A stretch of DNA of 24,377 nucleotides from Acidobacteriota bacterium (GCA_023415725.1 JAEZJR010000130.1:1-24377), one strand, 5' to 3'; positions 7,542-16,580 are shown, counted from the first letter of the stretch. Made by a program: numbers and translations. The notes: a model not told the origin generated them from the sequence alone.

Positions 7542-8765
7542 TTGAAACCCATCACCAAGTCGGCCAAGCTGGCCGACGTCTTCTACGATATACGCGGCCC
7601 CGTGCTTGAGATGGCTCAACGCATGGAGGAATCCGGCCAGCACATCATCAAGCTCAACATCGGCAACCTCGCCGCGTTCGGGTTCGAACCGCCCGACGAG
7701 ATCGTTCAAGACATCATCCGAAATCTTCCCAATGCTGCCGGATACACGGACAGCAAGGGCCTCTTCGCGCCTCGAAAGGCGGTCGTCCGATACGCTCAGA
7801 AGAAAGGCATCGCAGGCGTGACGGTGGATGACGTGTACCTCGGGAACGGGGCGAGCGAGTTGATAACGATGTCGCTGAATGCTCTTCTGGATTCAGGCGA
7901 TGAGGTTCTAGTGCCTGCGCCCGATTACCCGCTTTGGACAGGCGCGGTGTCGCTGAGCGGCGGTAAGCCCGTCCACTACATCTGCGACGAGCAGAGCGAA
8001 TGGTTTCCCGATATCGAGGACATTCGTCGGAAGATAACGCCGAGGACGCGCGGGATCGTCATCATTAATCCGAACAACCCCACCGGGGCACTCTATCCTG
8101 TCGAGGTGCTGCAGCAGATCGTCGAAATCGCACGCGAGCACAAACTGATCGTTTTCGCAGACGAGATCTACGACAAGACCCTTTACGACGGGAACACCCA
8201 CACGAGCCTCGCATCGCTCGTGGACGACCTATTAGTAATAACGTTCAACGGGCTCAGTAAAAACTACCGGTCTTGCGGTTACCGGGCCGGGTGGATGATA
8301 GTCTCGGGTGATAAGTCGTCCGCAGGAGATTACATCGAGGGGCTTAATATGCTCGCCTCGATGCGGCTCTGCGCTAACACGCCGGGGCAGCTTGCGATAC
8401 AAACCGCATTAGGCGGCTACCAGAGCATCGACGATCTCGTCGCCCCGGGAGGCAGGCTTTGCAGACAGCGAGACCGAGCGTACGACCTGCTCTCGCAGAT
8501 CCCGGGAGTATCGGTCGTGAAGCCGAAAGCGGCCCTTTACATGTTCCCGCGGCTCGATCCGGAAATGTACCCGATCGCGGATGATCAGCAGTTCGCGTGC
8601 GACCTGCTCGCCGAGGAAAAGGTTCTGATCGTACAGGGGACAGGATTCAATTGGCCGCGGTACCACCATTTCCGCCTGGTCTTCCTGCCGAACGTCGACG
8701 ACCTTCACGACGCGATCGGGCGCATCGGTCGATTCCTCGAACGCTATAGAAGCCGCAAAATTTAA
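7542..8765 (+). CDS. alaA: Alanine aminotransferase AlaA (PLP-dependent, class I)
   Basis: The 407-aa protein resembles, end to end, E. coli AlaA (YfbQ, 405 aa as I recall it). It transfers the amino group between glutamate and pyruvate, making alanine and 2-oxoglutarate in the cytoplasm. Visible fold-type I residues are GNGASELI (102-109) for phosphate binding, NPNNPTG (176-182), D207 in FADEIYD contacting the PLP ring nitrogen, and K240 in GLSKNYR forming the Schiff base. The start is a TTG at 7542: the first residues (KPITKSAKLADVFYDIRGPVL) align with the AlaA N-terminus, and GGGAG lies 11 bases upstream, a slightly long spacing. The TTG start and loose spacing suggest modest translation. 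The gene ends 14 bases before the convergent tRNA-Glu, with no obvious terminator of its own. Confidence 0.96.
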   Translation: MKPITKSAKLADVFYDIRGPVLEMAQRMEESGQHIIKLNIGNLAAFGFEPPDEIVQDIIRNLPNAAGYTDSKGLFAPRKAVVRYAQKKGIAGVTVDDVYLGNGASELITMSLNALLDSGDEVLVPAPDYPLWTGAVSLSGGKPVHYICDEQSEWFPDIEDIRRKITPRTRGIVIINPNNPTGALYPVEVLQQIVEIAREHKLIVFADEIYDKTLYDGNTHTSLASLVDDLLVITFNGLSKNYRSCGYRAGWMIVSGDKSSAGDYIEGLNMLASMRLCANTPGQLAIQTALGGYQSIDDLVAPGGRLCRQRDRAYDLLSQIPGVSVVKPKAALYMFPRLDPEMYPIADDQQFACDLLAEEKVLIVQGTGFNWPRYHHFRLVFLPNVDDLHDAIGRIGRFLERYRSRKI

Positions 8766-8779
8766 GGGAGCTTAGTAGG

Positions 8780-8854
8780 TGGTAGCGGGTACGGGAATCG
8801 AACCCGTCTTTCAAGAATGAGAATCTTGCGTCCTAACCGATAGACGAACCCGCC
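8780..8854 (-). tRNA. tRNA-Glu (anticodon CUC)
   Basis: Read on minus it folds as a full tRNA: acceptor GGCGGGT with ACCCGCT (G1·U72 wobble), anticodon stem CAAGA/TCTTG with loop TTCTCAT (anticodon at 8819-8821), T-arm ACGGG-TTCGATT-CCCGT, discriminator A and an encoded CCA (8780-8782). The CUC anticodon reads GAG, in line with the GC-rich codon use here. Confidence 0.96.
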
Positions 8855-8889
8855 AATGAGGCGAACGGGCGGATGCCGCCCGAACCAAT

Positions 8890-8918
8890 ATACTACAATA
8901 AACAGTTGATTTTCCCAA
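8890..8918 (-). promoter_or_regulatory. Candidate promoter of tRNA-Glu
   Basis: On minus, TTGGGA (8913-8918) and TAGTAT (8890-8895) are 17 bases apart. The 35-base stretch to the tRNA contains a perfect 7-bp hairpin (CGGGCGG 8866-8872 with CCGCCCG 8876-8882) that would sit in the pre-tRNA leader. The rest of the gap up to 8967 holds only weak inverted repeats, possibly terminating the TonB receptor transcript. Confidence 0.4.
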
Positions 8919-8967
8919 CCGGATTTTGGGACGGCAGACTCAACGCCTTCGGCGGTTCCAGTGCGAC

Positions 8968-11154
8968 CTAAAACCTGACCTTTATTCCCCCGTTGAAAAC
9001 TCGCCCTTCCAGGTGCGTGTAGACCTCCGCGAAGGCCGGGTCAGTGAACGGCGGCAGCACGACCGGGCCGAACCGCCCCTGTTTCACATCCGTGATGTTT
9101 TCCGCATTTACGAACAAGCTGATATTCCCGAAGGTCTTTTCGCCGAAGAGGCCGACAACTGTGTATGAACGGGTTCTGGTACGGTCGGTCAGCGTCTGCC
9201 GCCCGGTGTGATGTGCCTCGATGCCGGCCTTGAAATTTTCGTGCTCCTCGAATACCAGGGATGAGTTGATCTTGTGCCGGGGCGTCAGGGGCAGTACACG
9301 ATCGCCGGGAAGATAACCCGCCTTTGCGTCGGTGAACGTGTAACCGACGAACACCTTCGCGATGTCGTACCCTAGCCGCACATTCGTTTCGAAGCCCTTG
9401 CTGATAATTGAGCTGTTGGAATTCTCGTAGCGGAAGAAACCGCCCGGCGCCGGTTCTAATACAAGCGGATCGGTGATCTGCGTGTAGAAGAACATCTGGT
9501 TGATCGAGTATTCAAACTTCTCGCCGATCGAATCGCGGTAATTCAAGTCGAACGTGCCTCCGCGGCTGCGTTCCGCTTTCAGGGAATCACCGATCGGGAG
9601 GATGCCTCGGAACAGCAGTTCTTCTGAGTCCTCTGTGAAAATTGTCGGCGTTTTGTATCCGAGACCGAATCCGACTCGGCTCGAGACTTTGTCAGTGAAC
9701 CGGTACAGTGCCGAAACTCTCGGAAGGGCGAACGTGCCGTAGCCGCGAGCATGATCGACCCGAAGCCCCGCCTCGATCGAGATCCGTTCCGTCAGATCGA
9801 ACGTGTCCTGAACGTAACCCCCGATCGTCGTGTGCGATTCATCTCGTTCCGGGAAGGACAACGCGTTGGGTTCCTCATCGAATCGGTTGTGCGAGGCACT
9901 GAAGCCCAATACGAGGCCATGGTTTTTTACAGGGGCGAAGTAGGTGACATCGGTATAGCTGCTGAACTGATCGCCCTTGAACCGGTAGCCCGGTGTCGAA
10001 ACCTCGCGCCCGAAGAAAGCAAGGCTCTGCTTCGCTATGATGCGGCGGCCTTCGGACAGATCGCGATCGAAATAAAAGGTCGTTATGTTCCGGAACGAAT
10101 CGTTCTTCTCGAAATACTGGTGAAGAGGGTCGGCGTCACCGCGAATAACGAAGATGTCGCCGCCTTTGCGGTTCTGATACGAGAACGAGTTGCCGATCGA
10201 GAGGCGCGTCTTTTCGTCGATGTAGAGGAACGCTCTAGGGGAAAGCGAAAAAGAATGGGTCAGCGGCAGATCGGTGAAATTGTCGTCATCCGCGTCGTAC
10301 TCCTTCTGATAGTTGAACTGGCCGAGGAATGTGTAGCCGAATTTATCGAGTTTGCGCGAATTGAAGAGCGAAACATCGGTGCCGCGGGTGGAGGTTTGGT
10401 TGAACAACAGGGTTGTGACCGGTTCGTTCTCGGGCACTTTGCTGATGAAATTCACCACGCCCGCGATCGCTCCTTCGCCGTAAAAGGTGGCCGCCGGGCC
10501 CTTGATGATCTCCACCTGCCGCAAGTCGAGCGGCGGTATCTCGAGTAGGCTCAGGCTGCCGGAAAACCCGCCATAAGAAGGGAATCCGTCCTTCAGGATC
10601 TGCGTGTATCGACCGTCCAGGCCTTGAATACGTATGCTCTGCGTCGCCGAAGTCGCCGAGGTCTGCTGGACCTTGATACCCGTACTTTCGTTCAACACCA
10701 TCGAGACGTTGGCTGGCCGCATGTTGATCTTCTCACCGAGTTCCTCCTCGTCAATCGCCTCGACCCGCGTTGGCTCGGCTTCGATCTCTCGGCCCGTCCT
10801 TGTGGATTCGATCGTCACCTCGCCGACTTCGTTTTCGAGTTCTAGGAAGACGGTTCGTTCGGTGTTGTTCGTGATCGGGAAGGTGAGTTTCAGCTCCTGT
10901 TCCGCGTAGCCGAAATACGAGATCACTACTGCTCGATCACCGTCAGGGATGCCGGAAAGCAGTGCCAAACCATTCGCGTCCGATCGTGTGGAGATGTCGG
11001 TATCCTTGACCGCGACAGTGGCTTCGGCGATCGGTTTCTTTGTATCGTGGTTACGGACGACGATCCTGACGGAGTTCCCGGATTGAGCAAACGCGGCGGA
11101 ACACGTGAATATCAGGATCGCGACGGCAAGGGCCGCCAAACAAAATGGCTTCAT
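8968..11154 (-). CDS. TonB-dependent outer-membrane receptor
   Basis: The 728-aa protein starts at ATG 11154 with a signal peptide (MKPFCLAALAVAILIFTCSAAFAQ). Next comes a carboxypeptidase-regulatory-like beta domain (about 28-110, with TKKPIAEATVAVKDT and GLALLSGIPDG). The plug domain follows (about 125-240, with IRIQGLDGRYTQILKDGFPSYGG and VEIIKGPAATFYGEGAIAGVVNFISK). A 22-strand-type barrel ends in GGIKVRF with the usual terminal Phe. Such receptors import siderophores, vitamins or glycans using TonB energy. The plug looks closest to ferrienterochelin/colicin-type receptors, but the substrate cannot be read from sequence. It lies 65 bases downstream of ychF on the same strand, with a strong hairpin between them. 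No clear ribosome site precedes the ATG. The open frame runs back to 11436 inside ychF, but that extension has no signal peptide and is rejected. Confidence 0.94.
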   Translation of the reverse strand: MKPFCLAALAVAILIFTCSAAFAQSGNSVRIVVRNHDTKKPIAEATVAVKDTDISTRSDANGLALLSGIPDGDRAVVISYFGYAEQELKLTFPITNNTERTVFLELENEVGEVTIESTRTGREIEAEPTRVEAIDEEELGEKINMRPANVSMVLNESTGIKVQQTSATSATQSIRIQGLDGRYTQILKDGFPSYGGFSGSLSLLEIPPLDLRQVEIIKGPAATFYGEGAIAGVVNFISKVPENEPVTTLLFNQTSTRGTDVSLFNSRKLDKFGYTFLGQFNYQKEYDADDDNFTDLPLTHSFSLSPRAFLYIDEKTRLSIGNSFSYQNRKGGDIFVIRGDADPLHQYFEKNDSFRNITTFYFDRDLSEGRRIIAKQSLAFFGREVSTPGYRFKGDQFSSYTDVTYFAPVKNHGLVLGFSASHNRFDEEPNALSFPERDESHTTIGGYVQDTFDLTERISIEAGLRVDHARGYGTFALPRVSALYRFTDKVSSRVGFGLGYKTPTIFTEDSEELLFRGILPIGDSLKAERSRGGTFDLNYRDSIGEKFEYSINQMFFYTQITDPLVLEPAPGGFFRYENSNSSIISKGFETNVRLGYDIAKVFVGYTFTDAKAGYLPGDRVLPLTPRHKINSSLVFEEHENFKAGIEAHHTGRQTLTDRTRTRSYTVVGLFGEKTFGNISLFVNAENITDVKQGRFGPVVLPPFTDPAFAEVYTHLEGRVFNGGIKVRF

Positions 11155-11168
11155 AAAACGCACGAATC

Positions 11169-11194
11169 GGGAGCACTGCGGTTGCAATGCTCCC
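11169..11194 (-). terminator. Hairpin between ychF and the TonB receptor
   Basis: On minus an 11-bp stem GGGAGCAUUGC/GCAGUGCUCCC closes loop AACC. On plus the same arms have a C-A mismatch, whereas on minus it is a U·G pair, so the structure fits minus-strand RNA. The downstream U-run is poor and delayed (GTTTTATG), so it could be a ychF terminator or attenuator, or a leader structure of the receptor mRNA. Confidence 0.5.
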
Positions 11195-11219
11195 TTCCGA
11201 TACTTACCTGTCTCGAAAT

Positions 11220-12320
11220 TTACACGTTGAAGCGGAAATTGACGATGTCGCCTTCCTGCATGACGTATTCCTTGCCTTCGAGCCGGACGAGTCCTTTTTC
11301 CTTGGCCGCGTTCATCGAGCCGCACGCGACGAGGTCGTCGTACGATACGATCTCGGCCCGGATGAAGCCGCGTTCGATGTCGGTGTGGATCTCGCCGGCG
11401 GCCTGCGGGGCCTTGGTGCCGATGGGGATCGCCCACGCCCTAACCTCTTTCTCACCCGCGGTCAGGAACGACATCAGCCCGAGCATGTGGTAGGCGGCCT
11501 TGATGAGCTTGTCGACGCCGCTGGATTCAAGCCCGAGGTCTTTCAGGTATTCGTCGCGTTCCGCGGGGTCGAGGGCCACGAGTTCGGCCTCCAGCTTGGC
11601 ACAGATCGCAACGACGTCGGCGTTTTCCTGTTTGGCATGCTCGAGGACCTTTTGGACGTGCGGGTTCGAGGCGGGATCGGCAAGCGTGGCCTCATCGACG
11701 TTCGCGGCGTAGATGGTCGGCTTGCTGGTGAGGAGGAACCACCTTCTCACGATCTCACGTTCGTCATCGGTGAGATTTGCAGCGCGGACGGGACGGCCCT
11801 CTTCCAAAACGGGCTGGATCTTTTCGATGATCTCGATCTCGCGTTTGGCGTCCTTATCGCCTGATTTTGCCGAGCGGGCGGCCTTATCCTTGCGTTTTTC
11901 TATGGAGCCGAGATCCGCCAGAGCAAGCTCGATCTGTATCGTTTCGATGTCGCGGACCGGGTTGACCGAGCCTTCAACGTGGACGATATTTTCGTCCTCA
12001 AAGCACCGTACGACCTGGATGACGGCGTGGGTTTCGCGAATGTTCGCGAGGAACTGGTTGCCTAATCCCTCGCCCTTCGATGCCCCGCGGACCAACCCCG
12101 CGATGTCGACGAACTCCACGGTCGCGGGCACCGTCTTCTGGGCCTTGTTCATCTTCTCGAGCACGCCGAGGCGTTCGTCGGGCACGGCCACGACGCCGAC
12201 GTTCGGCTCGATCGTGGCGAACGGGTAATTCGCGGCCAGGGCCGCTTCCTGTGCGGTGAGTGCGTTAAAGAGGGTCGATTTCCCGACGTTCGGCAGGCCG
12301 ACTATTCCGGCTTGAAGCAT
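11220..12320 (-). CDS. ychF: YchF/OLA1-type P-loop nucleotidase (redox-regulated ATPase)
   Basis: The 366-aa protein has the standard YchF length. G1 is GLPNVGKS (residues 8-15), G3 is DIAG (72-75), and the G4 position reads NVDE instead of NKxD, the feature that makes this Obg-related family prefer ATP. A coiled-coil stretch (about 130-160) follows, and a C-terminal TGS domain (about 280-366) carries GEIHTDIERGFIRAEIVSYDDL and ends GDIVNFRFNV. YchF binds ribosomes and is linked to oxidative-stress responses. It starts at ATG 12320 with only a weak ribosome site. The TonB receptor follows downstream. It diverges from the GT-C genes across a 281-base gap. Confidence 0.97.
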   Translation of the reverse strand: MLQAGIVGLPNVGKSTLFNALTAQEAALAANYPFATIEPNVGVVAVPDERLGVLEKMNKAQKTVPATVEFVDIAGLVRGASKGEGLGNQFLANIRETHAVIQVVRCFEDENIVHVEGSVNPVRDIETIQIELALADLGSIEKRKDKAARSAKSGDKDAKREIEIIEKIQPVLEEGRPVRAANLTDDEREIVRRWFLLTSKPTIYAANVDEATLADPASNPHVQKVLEHAKQENADVVAICAKLEAELVALDPAERDEYLKDLGLESSGVDKLIKAAYHMLGLMSFLTAGEKEVRAWAIPIGTKAPQAAGEIHTDIERGFIRAEIVSYDDLVACGSMNAAKEKGLVRLEGKEYVMQEGDIVNFRFNV

Positions 12321-12601
12321 AGAGTTAAATTCCGTCCGATATCAAAACTTCATATTCTAGCTTCCCGTAACGGAAACCCGAAATGCCGCAAAGTAAAAGG
12401 GCGGGATCGATCGATTCCGCAGCAGGAATATTCATTCAGCGAAATTGTTAAATCGCTGGAGCGACGGACTGTCGAATCAGGGAGCGGGCGGCGCTGCCGC
12501 GACCCGCCGCATACCTGCGGCGGTTCTGACAAGGCAGCTTCCGGTTTACGTCGGGGGCGGGGTGGGGTAATTTTATTGAGGCCCTGTTAGGTATTCCTAA
12601 G
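12321..12601. other. Intergenic region with a perfect GC-rich palindrome
   Basis: This gap separates divergent ychF and the first GT-C gene. It holds a perfect 8-bp inverted repeat (CCGCCGCA 12504-12511, loop TACC, TGCGGCGG 12516-12523). A short GGGCGGCGCTGCCGC palindrome-like stretch lies just before it (12485-12500), and a T-rich patch follows near 12570. Small open frames here have no ribosome sites or domain features. No clear promoter pair was found. Confidence 0.5.
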
Positions 12602-14572
12602 ATGCTGATCTCGTTGGTGATCATTTTGTTCGTCACTTTGGGTGGGCTCGCGTTGACGTATCTGGTCGAGCGTGAGGAGCCTCTGATGTGGCGCGTGGCG
12701 GCGGGGAACGTGGTGGGCTGTGCATTGTTCGGCTCGGTCGCGTTCCTGCTGGCGATGATGTTCGGGCTGTCGGCTGGGACGGTGATCGCGGCCCTTGTTT
12801 TGACGGCCGCTCCGTCGATCTTGTTGCTAAAGGGGCCGCAGCGCGATGCGCTGATACGCGATTGGGGGCGGGCGAAGGGGAAACTCGACGGGGCGAACAT
12901 GGGGAAGATCGTGCGGTTCGCTTATTACCTGGGCTTCGCGGTGCTGTTCGTTTTCTTCTTCGACCGGGCGATATGGCAGACGGCGGAGGGGATCTTCACG
13001 GGCGGGTCGAACAACCTCGGCGACCTGCCTTACCACCTGGGCGCGATCTACAGTTTCACGGACGGCGCCAATTTCCCGCCCCAGAACCCGAGCTACGCGG
13101 GGACGAAGTTCTCATATCCATTTATCGCGGACCTGATCACGGCGAGTTTCATGGAGCTGGGCGCCGGGGTGCGCGATGCGATGTTCGTGCAGAACATCGC
13201 GTGGGCGATGGCGCTGCTGGTCGTGCTGGAGCGGTTCGTAGCGAAGCTGACGAACGACCGCGCGGCGGGGAAGATCGCGCCGGTGCTGCTTTTCTTCAGC
13301 GGCGGGCTCGGGTTTCTCTGGTTCCTGAGCGACTTCTCGGGTCAGGGGAAGGGGTTCTTCGAATTCCTCAACGCCCTCCCGAAGGACTACACGATCGGGG
13401 ACGATTTTCGCTGGGGGAACACGCTGACGACGCTGTTCCTCACGCAGCGGAGCCTCCTGCTCGGGATGCCGCTGACGATACTGGTGCTCGGGTTTTTGTG
13501 GAGGGTGTTCACCTCGAAGAAGGAAGTCGATGAGCGTCCGCACGTGATCGTCCCGCTGTTTTTCGGGCTCATCGCGGGCACGCTGCCGCTCGTTCACCTG
13601 CACAGCCTGGCGGTGCTGTTCATCGTGACGGTCGTGATGCTGGCGATCAGGCCGGACCGTTGGAAGGAGTTCTTCATTTTCGGCGCGGGCGTATGCGTCG
13701 TCGCGTTGCCGGAGTTGATATGGTCGTCGACGGGCAGTGCTTCAAGGGCGACGGAGTTTTTCGACTGGCATTTCGGCTTCGACGCGCGGGAGAACAACGT
13801 TCTTTGGTTCTGGATCAAGAACACGGGGCTGCTGTTCCCGCTGCTCGCCCTGGGGCTTTATCTAAGTTACCGCCCGCAAAGCCCTGCTAAAGACGGACGA
13901 AAGAAGAAAGAGCAGGAATCCGCCGAGGCGGCGCACGCGAGAGGTGTGAGCGAGCTCGAGCTTTACATCCCGTTCGCGCTGCTTTTCATCATCGGCAACG
14001 TCGCGAAACTCGCTCCGTGGGAATGGGACAACATCAAGGTGCTGATCTATTGGTTCGTCGGGTCGCTGCCGTTCATGGCGATCGAAGTGACGTGGATGTG
14101 GCGGCGAGGCGGGATCGGGAAAGCGGCGGCTGTCGTGTGCATGGTGGTGCTGACGGCGTCGGGTGCTCTCGACGTCTGGCGCGTAGCATCGAGGCAGATG
14201 GACATTAAGGCGTTCGACGCGGACGCGGTCGTTTTGGCTGAAAGGGTGAAGGCGGTCACGCCGCCGCATGCGCTCTTCCTGAATACGCCGACGTACAATT
14301 CGGCCGTGGTGTTGACCGGGCGGCAGTCGTTCATACGGTACCCGGGGCACCTCTCGTCGCACGGGATCGATTACCGCGAGCGCGAGGAGGACACGAAGCG
14401 GATGTACGCCGGCGGGCCCGAGGCGATGCGGTTATTCGAAAAGCACGGTATAGAATATGTGCTTATGTCGCCTGAGGAACGCGCCTCGATGGGGCCGAAC
14501 GAAGAATTCTTTACGCGAAGCTTCCCCGTTGCGGCACAGGCGGGGCAGTATAAGGTTTACAAGGTTCGCTGA
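12602..14572 (+). CDS. Polytopic membrane protein, GT-C glycosyltransferase-like
   Basis: A 656-aa protein with about a dozen hydrophobic segments and a C-terminal soluble part (about 545-656). The layout, with an acidic motif NNLGDLPYHLGAIYSF (D141, H145) in a large outside loop after an early membrane helix, resembles GT-C enzymes. These use lipid-phosphate sugars on the outer face of the inner membrane. I cannot assign a named family. A charged cytoplasmic loop (RKKKEQESAEAAHARG, about 437-452) interrupts the helices. The C-terminal part (LNTPTYNSAVVLTGRQSFIRYPGH) resembles soluble tails of such enzymes. The next gene, Agl23-like, starts 8 bases after its stop, so the two probably act together. 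ATG 12602 is the first start in frame; the ribosome site is weak. Confidence 0.8.
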   Translation: MLISLVIILFVTLGGLALTYLVEREEPLMWRVAAGNVVGCALFGSVAFLLAMMFGLSAGTVIAALVLTAAPSILLLKGPQRDALIRDWGRAKGKLDGANMGKIVRFAYYLGFAVLFVFFFDRAIWQTAEGIFTGGSNNLGDLPYHLGAIYSFTDGANFPPQNPSYAGTKFSYPFIADLITASFMELGAGVRDAMFVQNIAWAMALLVVLERFVAKLTNDRAAGKIAPVLLFFSGGLGFLWFLSDFSGQGKGFFEFLNALPKDYTIGDDFRWGNTLTTLFLTQRSLLLGMPLTILVLGFLWRVFTSKKEVDERPHVIVPLFFGLIAGTLPLVHLHSLAVLFIVTVVMLAIRPDRWKEFFIFGAGVCVVALPELIWSSTGSASRATEFFDWHFGFDARENNVLWFWIKNTGLLFPLLALGLYLSYRPQSPAKDGRKKKEQESAEAAHARGVSELELYIPFALLFIIGNVAKLAPWEWDNIKVLIYWFVGSLPFMAIEVTWMWRRGGIGKAAAVVCMVVLTASGALDVWRVASRQMDIKAFDADAVVLAERVKAVTPPHALFLNTPTYNSAVVLTGRQSFIRYPGHLSSHGIDYREREEDTKRMYAGGPEAMRLFEKHGIEYVLMSPEERASMGPNEEFFTRSFPVAAQAGQYKVYKVR

Positions 14573-14580
14573 ACCGTTCG

Positions 14581-16575
14581 ATGACGCCGATCACAGAAAA
14601 GGAAAACGTTGAGGTTTCTTCCCGGACGGATGTCGTCTGGTTGGGGGCCTGCGCCCTTATCACGGCGGTGGCAACCTTTTTGCGTTTCTACTGGCTCGAG
14701 CTGAAGCCGCTGCATCACGATGAGGGCGTCAACGGGTGGTTCCTGACGAATCTGTTCCGCGACGGCGTTTATAAGTACGACCCGTCGAACTACCACGGCC
14801 CGACGCTGTACTACATCGCCCTCGGGTTCACGGAGGTGTTCGGGCTGAACACCTTGTCCATCAGGTGGAGCGCGGCGGTTTGGGGCGTGGCGATCGTCGT
14901 GCTGGCGTTGTACCTACGGCCGTACATCGGGCGGATCGGGGCGTTGTTCACGGCGCTGTTCCTCGCGCTCTCGCCGGGGATGGTCTACATCTCGCGGTAC
15001 TTCATCCACGAGATCTTCTTTGTGTTCCTGAGCTTCGGGTTCGTGCTCGCGGTGGTGCTCTTTATGGAGCGGGAACGCGCGGGGCGGGGGGCGATATTCT
15101 GGCTGGCTCTCGTGCTGTTCGTCTGCCTGGTACCGCCGGTGATGCACATAGGGCCGGCGATAACAGAGAACGTGACAGGGCTGTGGGCGATCAGGATAGG
15201 GTTGTTGGCGATCGAAGGGTTGCTGATCTTTTTCATCGTGCGGATGCTGCTGGAGTGGAACGGCGGGCGGGCGATCTATCTGATACTCGCGGCGGCGTGC
15301 GTGGCGCTTTATTTCGCGACGAAGGAGACAGCGTTCATCACCCTTGGGACGATGGCGATAGCGTGCGTTTGTATCTGGGCGCGCGAGCGGATCGCAAATT
15401 TCGGCGCAGAGGGTAAGTTTCCGCTGCCGATCTTCGGCGCGGCCGTGGCCGGGGGGGCGGCCCTCGCGGCGGCGATCGGGATCAAACTGCCGGAGGTAGC
15501 GGCCGACTTTGGCAAACGCACGCACGACCTGATCGGCGGGCCCGCGCCGGAAAGCATAGCGAATCTCCTGTTTTTCGGCATCATCGCTGTTCCTGCGCTG
15601 CTCGTTTACCTGTTATACGCGTGGGACCGGCGTGGCGCGGGCGGTTCGGTGGAGGTGGGTGAGATCGTTCAGCCTTCGCTCGCCAAATTCCGAAATGCCC
15701 TGGGCAGCGGGACGGACCGCATGCTGATCGCCGCGGCGTGCGTGGCCGTTTTGGTTTACCTGATCGTTCTGTTCTTCTCGTCGTTCTTCACCTACGCGGA
15801 GGGCGTGAACGGGTTCTTCGAGGCGTACAAGATCTGGCTGAAGACGGGCAGCAAAGACCATACGCAGAACGGTATCTGGGCGTATGTCGAATGGGGGATG
15901 CAGTCGGACGCTCCGATAATGCTGCTGTCGCTCGTCGGCACGGTGATCGCCCTGGTGAAGGGGCGAAACCGGTTCGCGATGTTCGCGGCGTTGTGGGCTG
16001 TCGGGCTTTTCCTGGCCTACACGATCATCCCGTACAAGACGCCGTGGCTCGCGCTGAGCTTCCTTTTGCCGATGTGCATCGCGGCGGGATACGCGGTGGG
16101 CGAGCTGCTCGAATCGAAGGTGAACGCGTTCAGGGGGTTGGGGTTGCTCGCGGCGGTCGCCTCGGTGGTGATGCTGACGTACCAGACCTACGTGCTGAAC
16201 TTCGTCCGCTACGACGACGAGGACGCGCCGATGGTTTACGCCCACACGCAGCGCGAGTTCCTCGACATGGTGCGCGACATCGAGCATTTCGCCGAGATCA
16301 GCGGCAAAGGAAAAGAAGCCGCCATCGACATCGTCTCGCCGGATTACTGGCCCCTAGTGTGGTACCTGCGCGATTACCCCAAAGCCGTCTTCCACGGCCG
16401 CATCGCCGACACCAACCCGCCGCCCGAAATGATCGTCGCCAAGAAGGGCGAACAAGACAACGACGTCATGCGGAAATATTCTGGAAATTACGAGTACTAC
16501 GCTTCGTACAAGCTGCGCTCGGGAGTCGAACTGGTTCTTTTGGTAAGAAGGGATCTAATTGCGAACGAACGTTAG
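14581..16575 (+). CDS. Agl23-like membrane glycosyltransferase (GT-C, PMT-related)
   Basis: A 664-aa polytopic protein. The first outside loop carries LKPLHHDEGVNGWF (H46-D47-E48), the acidic signature of GT-C/PMT-type transferases. It is followed by DPSNYHGPTLYYIALGFTEVFG and SPGMVYISRYFIHEIFFVFL, which I recall as the hallmark of the TIGR03663 'flippase activity-associated protein Agl23' family. Around 12 membrane segments and a C-terminal soluble domain (about 540-664, with DIVSPDYWPLVWYLRDYP) complete the layout. Expected role: transfer of a sugar from a lipid carrier on the outer face of the membrane; acceptor unknown. It is the second gene of a tight two-gene operon. Its stop lies only 5 bases from the convergent TacT stop, with no visible terminator between. 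Confidence 0.88.
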   Translation: MTPITEKENVEVSSRTDVVWLGACALITAVATFLRFYWLELKPLHHDEGVNGWFLTNLFRDGVYKYDPSNYHGPTLYYIALGFTEVFGLNTLSIRWSAAVWGVAIVVLALYLRPYIGRIGALFTALFLALSPGMVYISRYFIHEIFFVFLSFGFVLAVVLFMERERAGRGAIFWLALVLFVCLVPPVMHIGPAITENVTGLWAIRIGLLAIEGLLIFFIVRMLLEWNGGRAIYLILAAACVALYFATKETAFITLGTMAIACVCIWARERIANFGAEGKFPLPIFGAAVAGGAALAAAIGIKLPEVAADFGKRTHDLIGGPAPESIANLLFFGIIAVPALLVYLLYAWDRRGAGGSVEVGEIVQPSLAKFRNALGSGTDRMLIAAACVAVLVYLIVLFFSSFFTYAEGVNGFFEAYKIWLKTGSKDHTQNGIWAYVEWGMQSDAPIMLLSLVGTVIALVKGRNRFAMFAALWAVGLFLAYTIIPYKTPWLALSFLLPMCIAAGYAVGELLESKVNAFRGLGLLAAVASVVMLTYQTYVLNFVRYDDEDAPMVYAHTQREFLDMVRDIEHFAEISGKGKEAAIDIVSPDYWPLVWYLRDYPKAVFHGRIADTNPPPEMIVAKKGEQDNDVMRKYSGNYEYYASYKLRSGVELVLLVRRDLIANER

Positions 16576-16580
16576 GGTCT

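Noticed and set aside
8866..8882. Perfect 7-bp hairpin upstream of tRNA-Glu as a terminator
   Set aside because: Loop of three bases and no T-run on either strand; it more likely lies in the pre-tRNA leader.
11155..11436. N-terminal extension of the TonB receptor into ychF
   Set aside because: The signal peptide begins at ATG 11154; the extension is antisense-free overlap with the ychF C-terminus in another frame and is Arg/Gly-rich shadow sequence.
12312..12590. Small open frames in the ychF / GT-C gap
   Set aside because: No ribosome sites, compositionally biased translation, and they overlap the ychF start or the palindrome.
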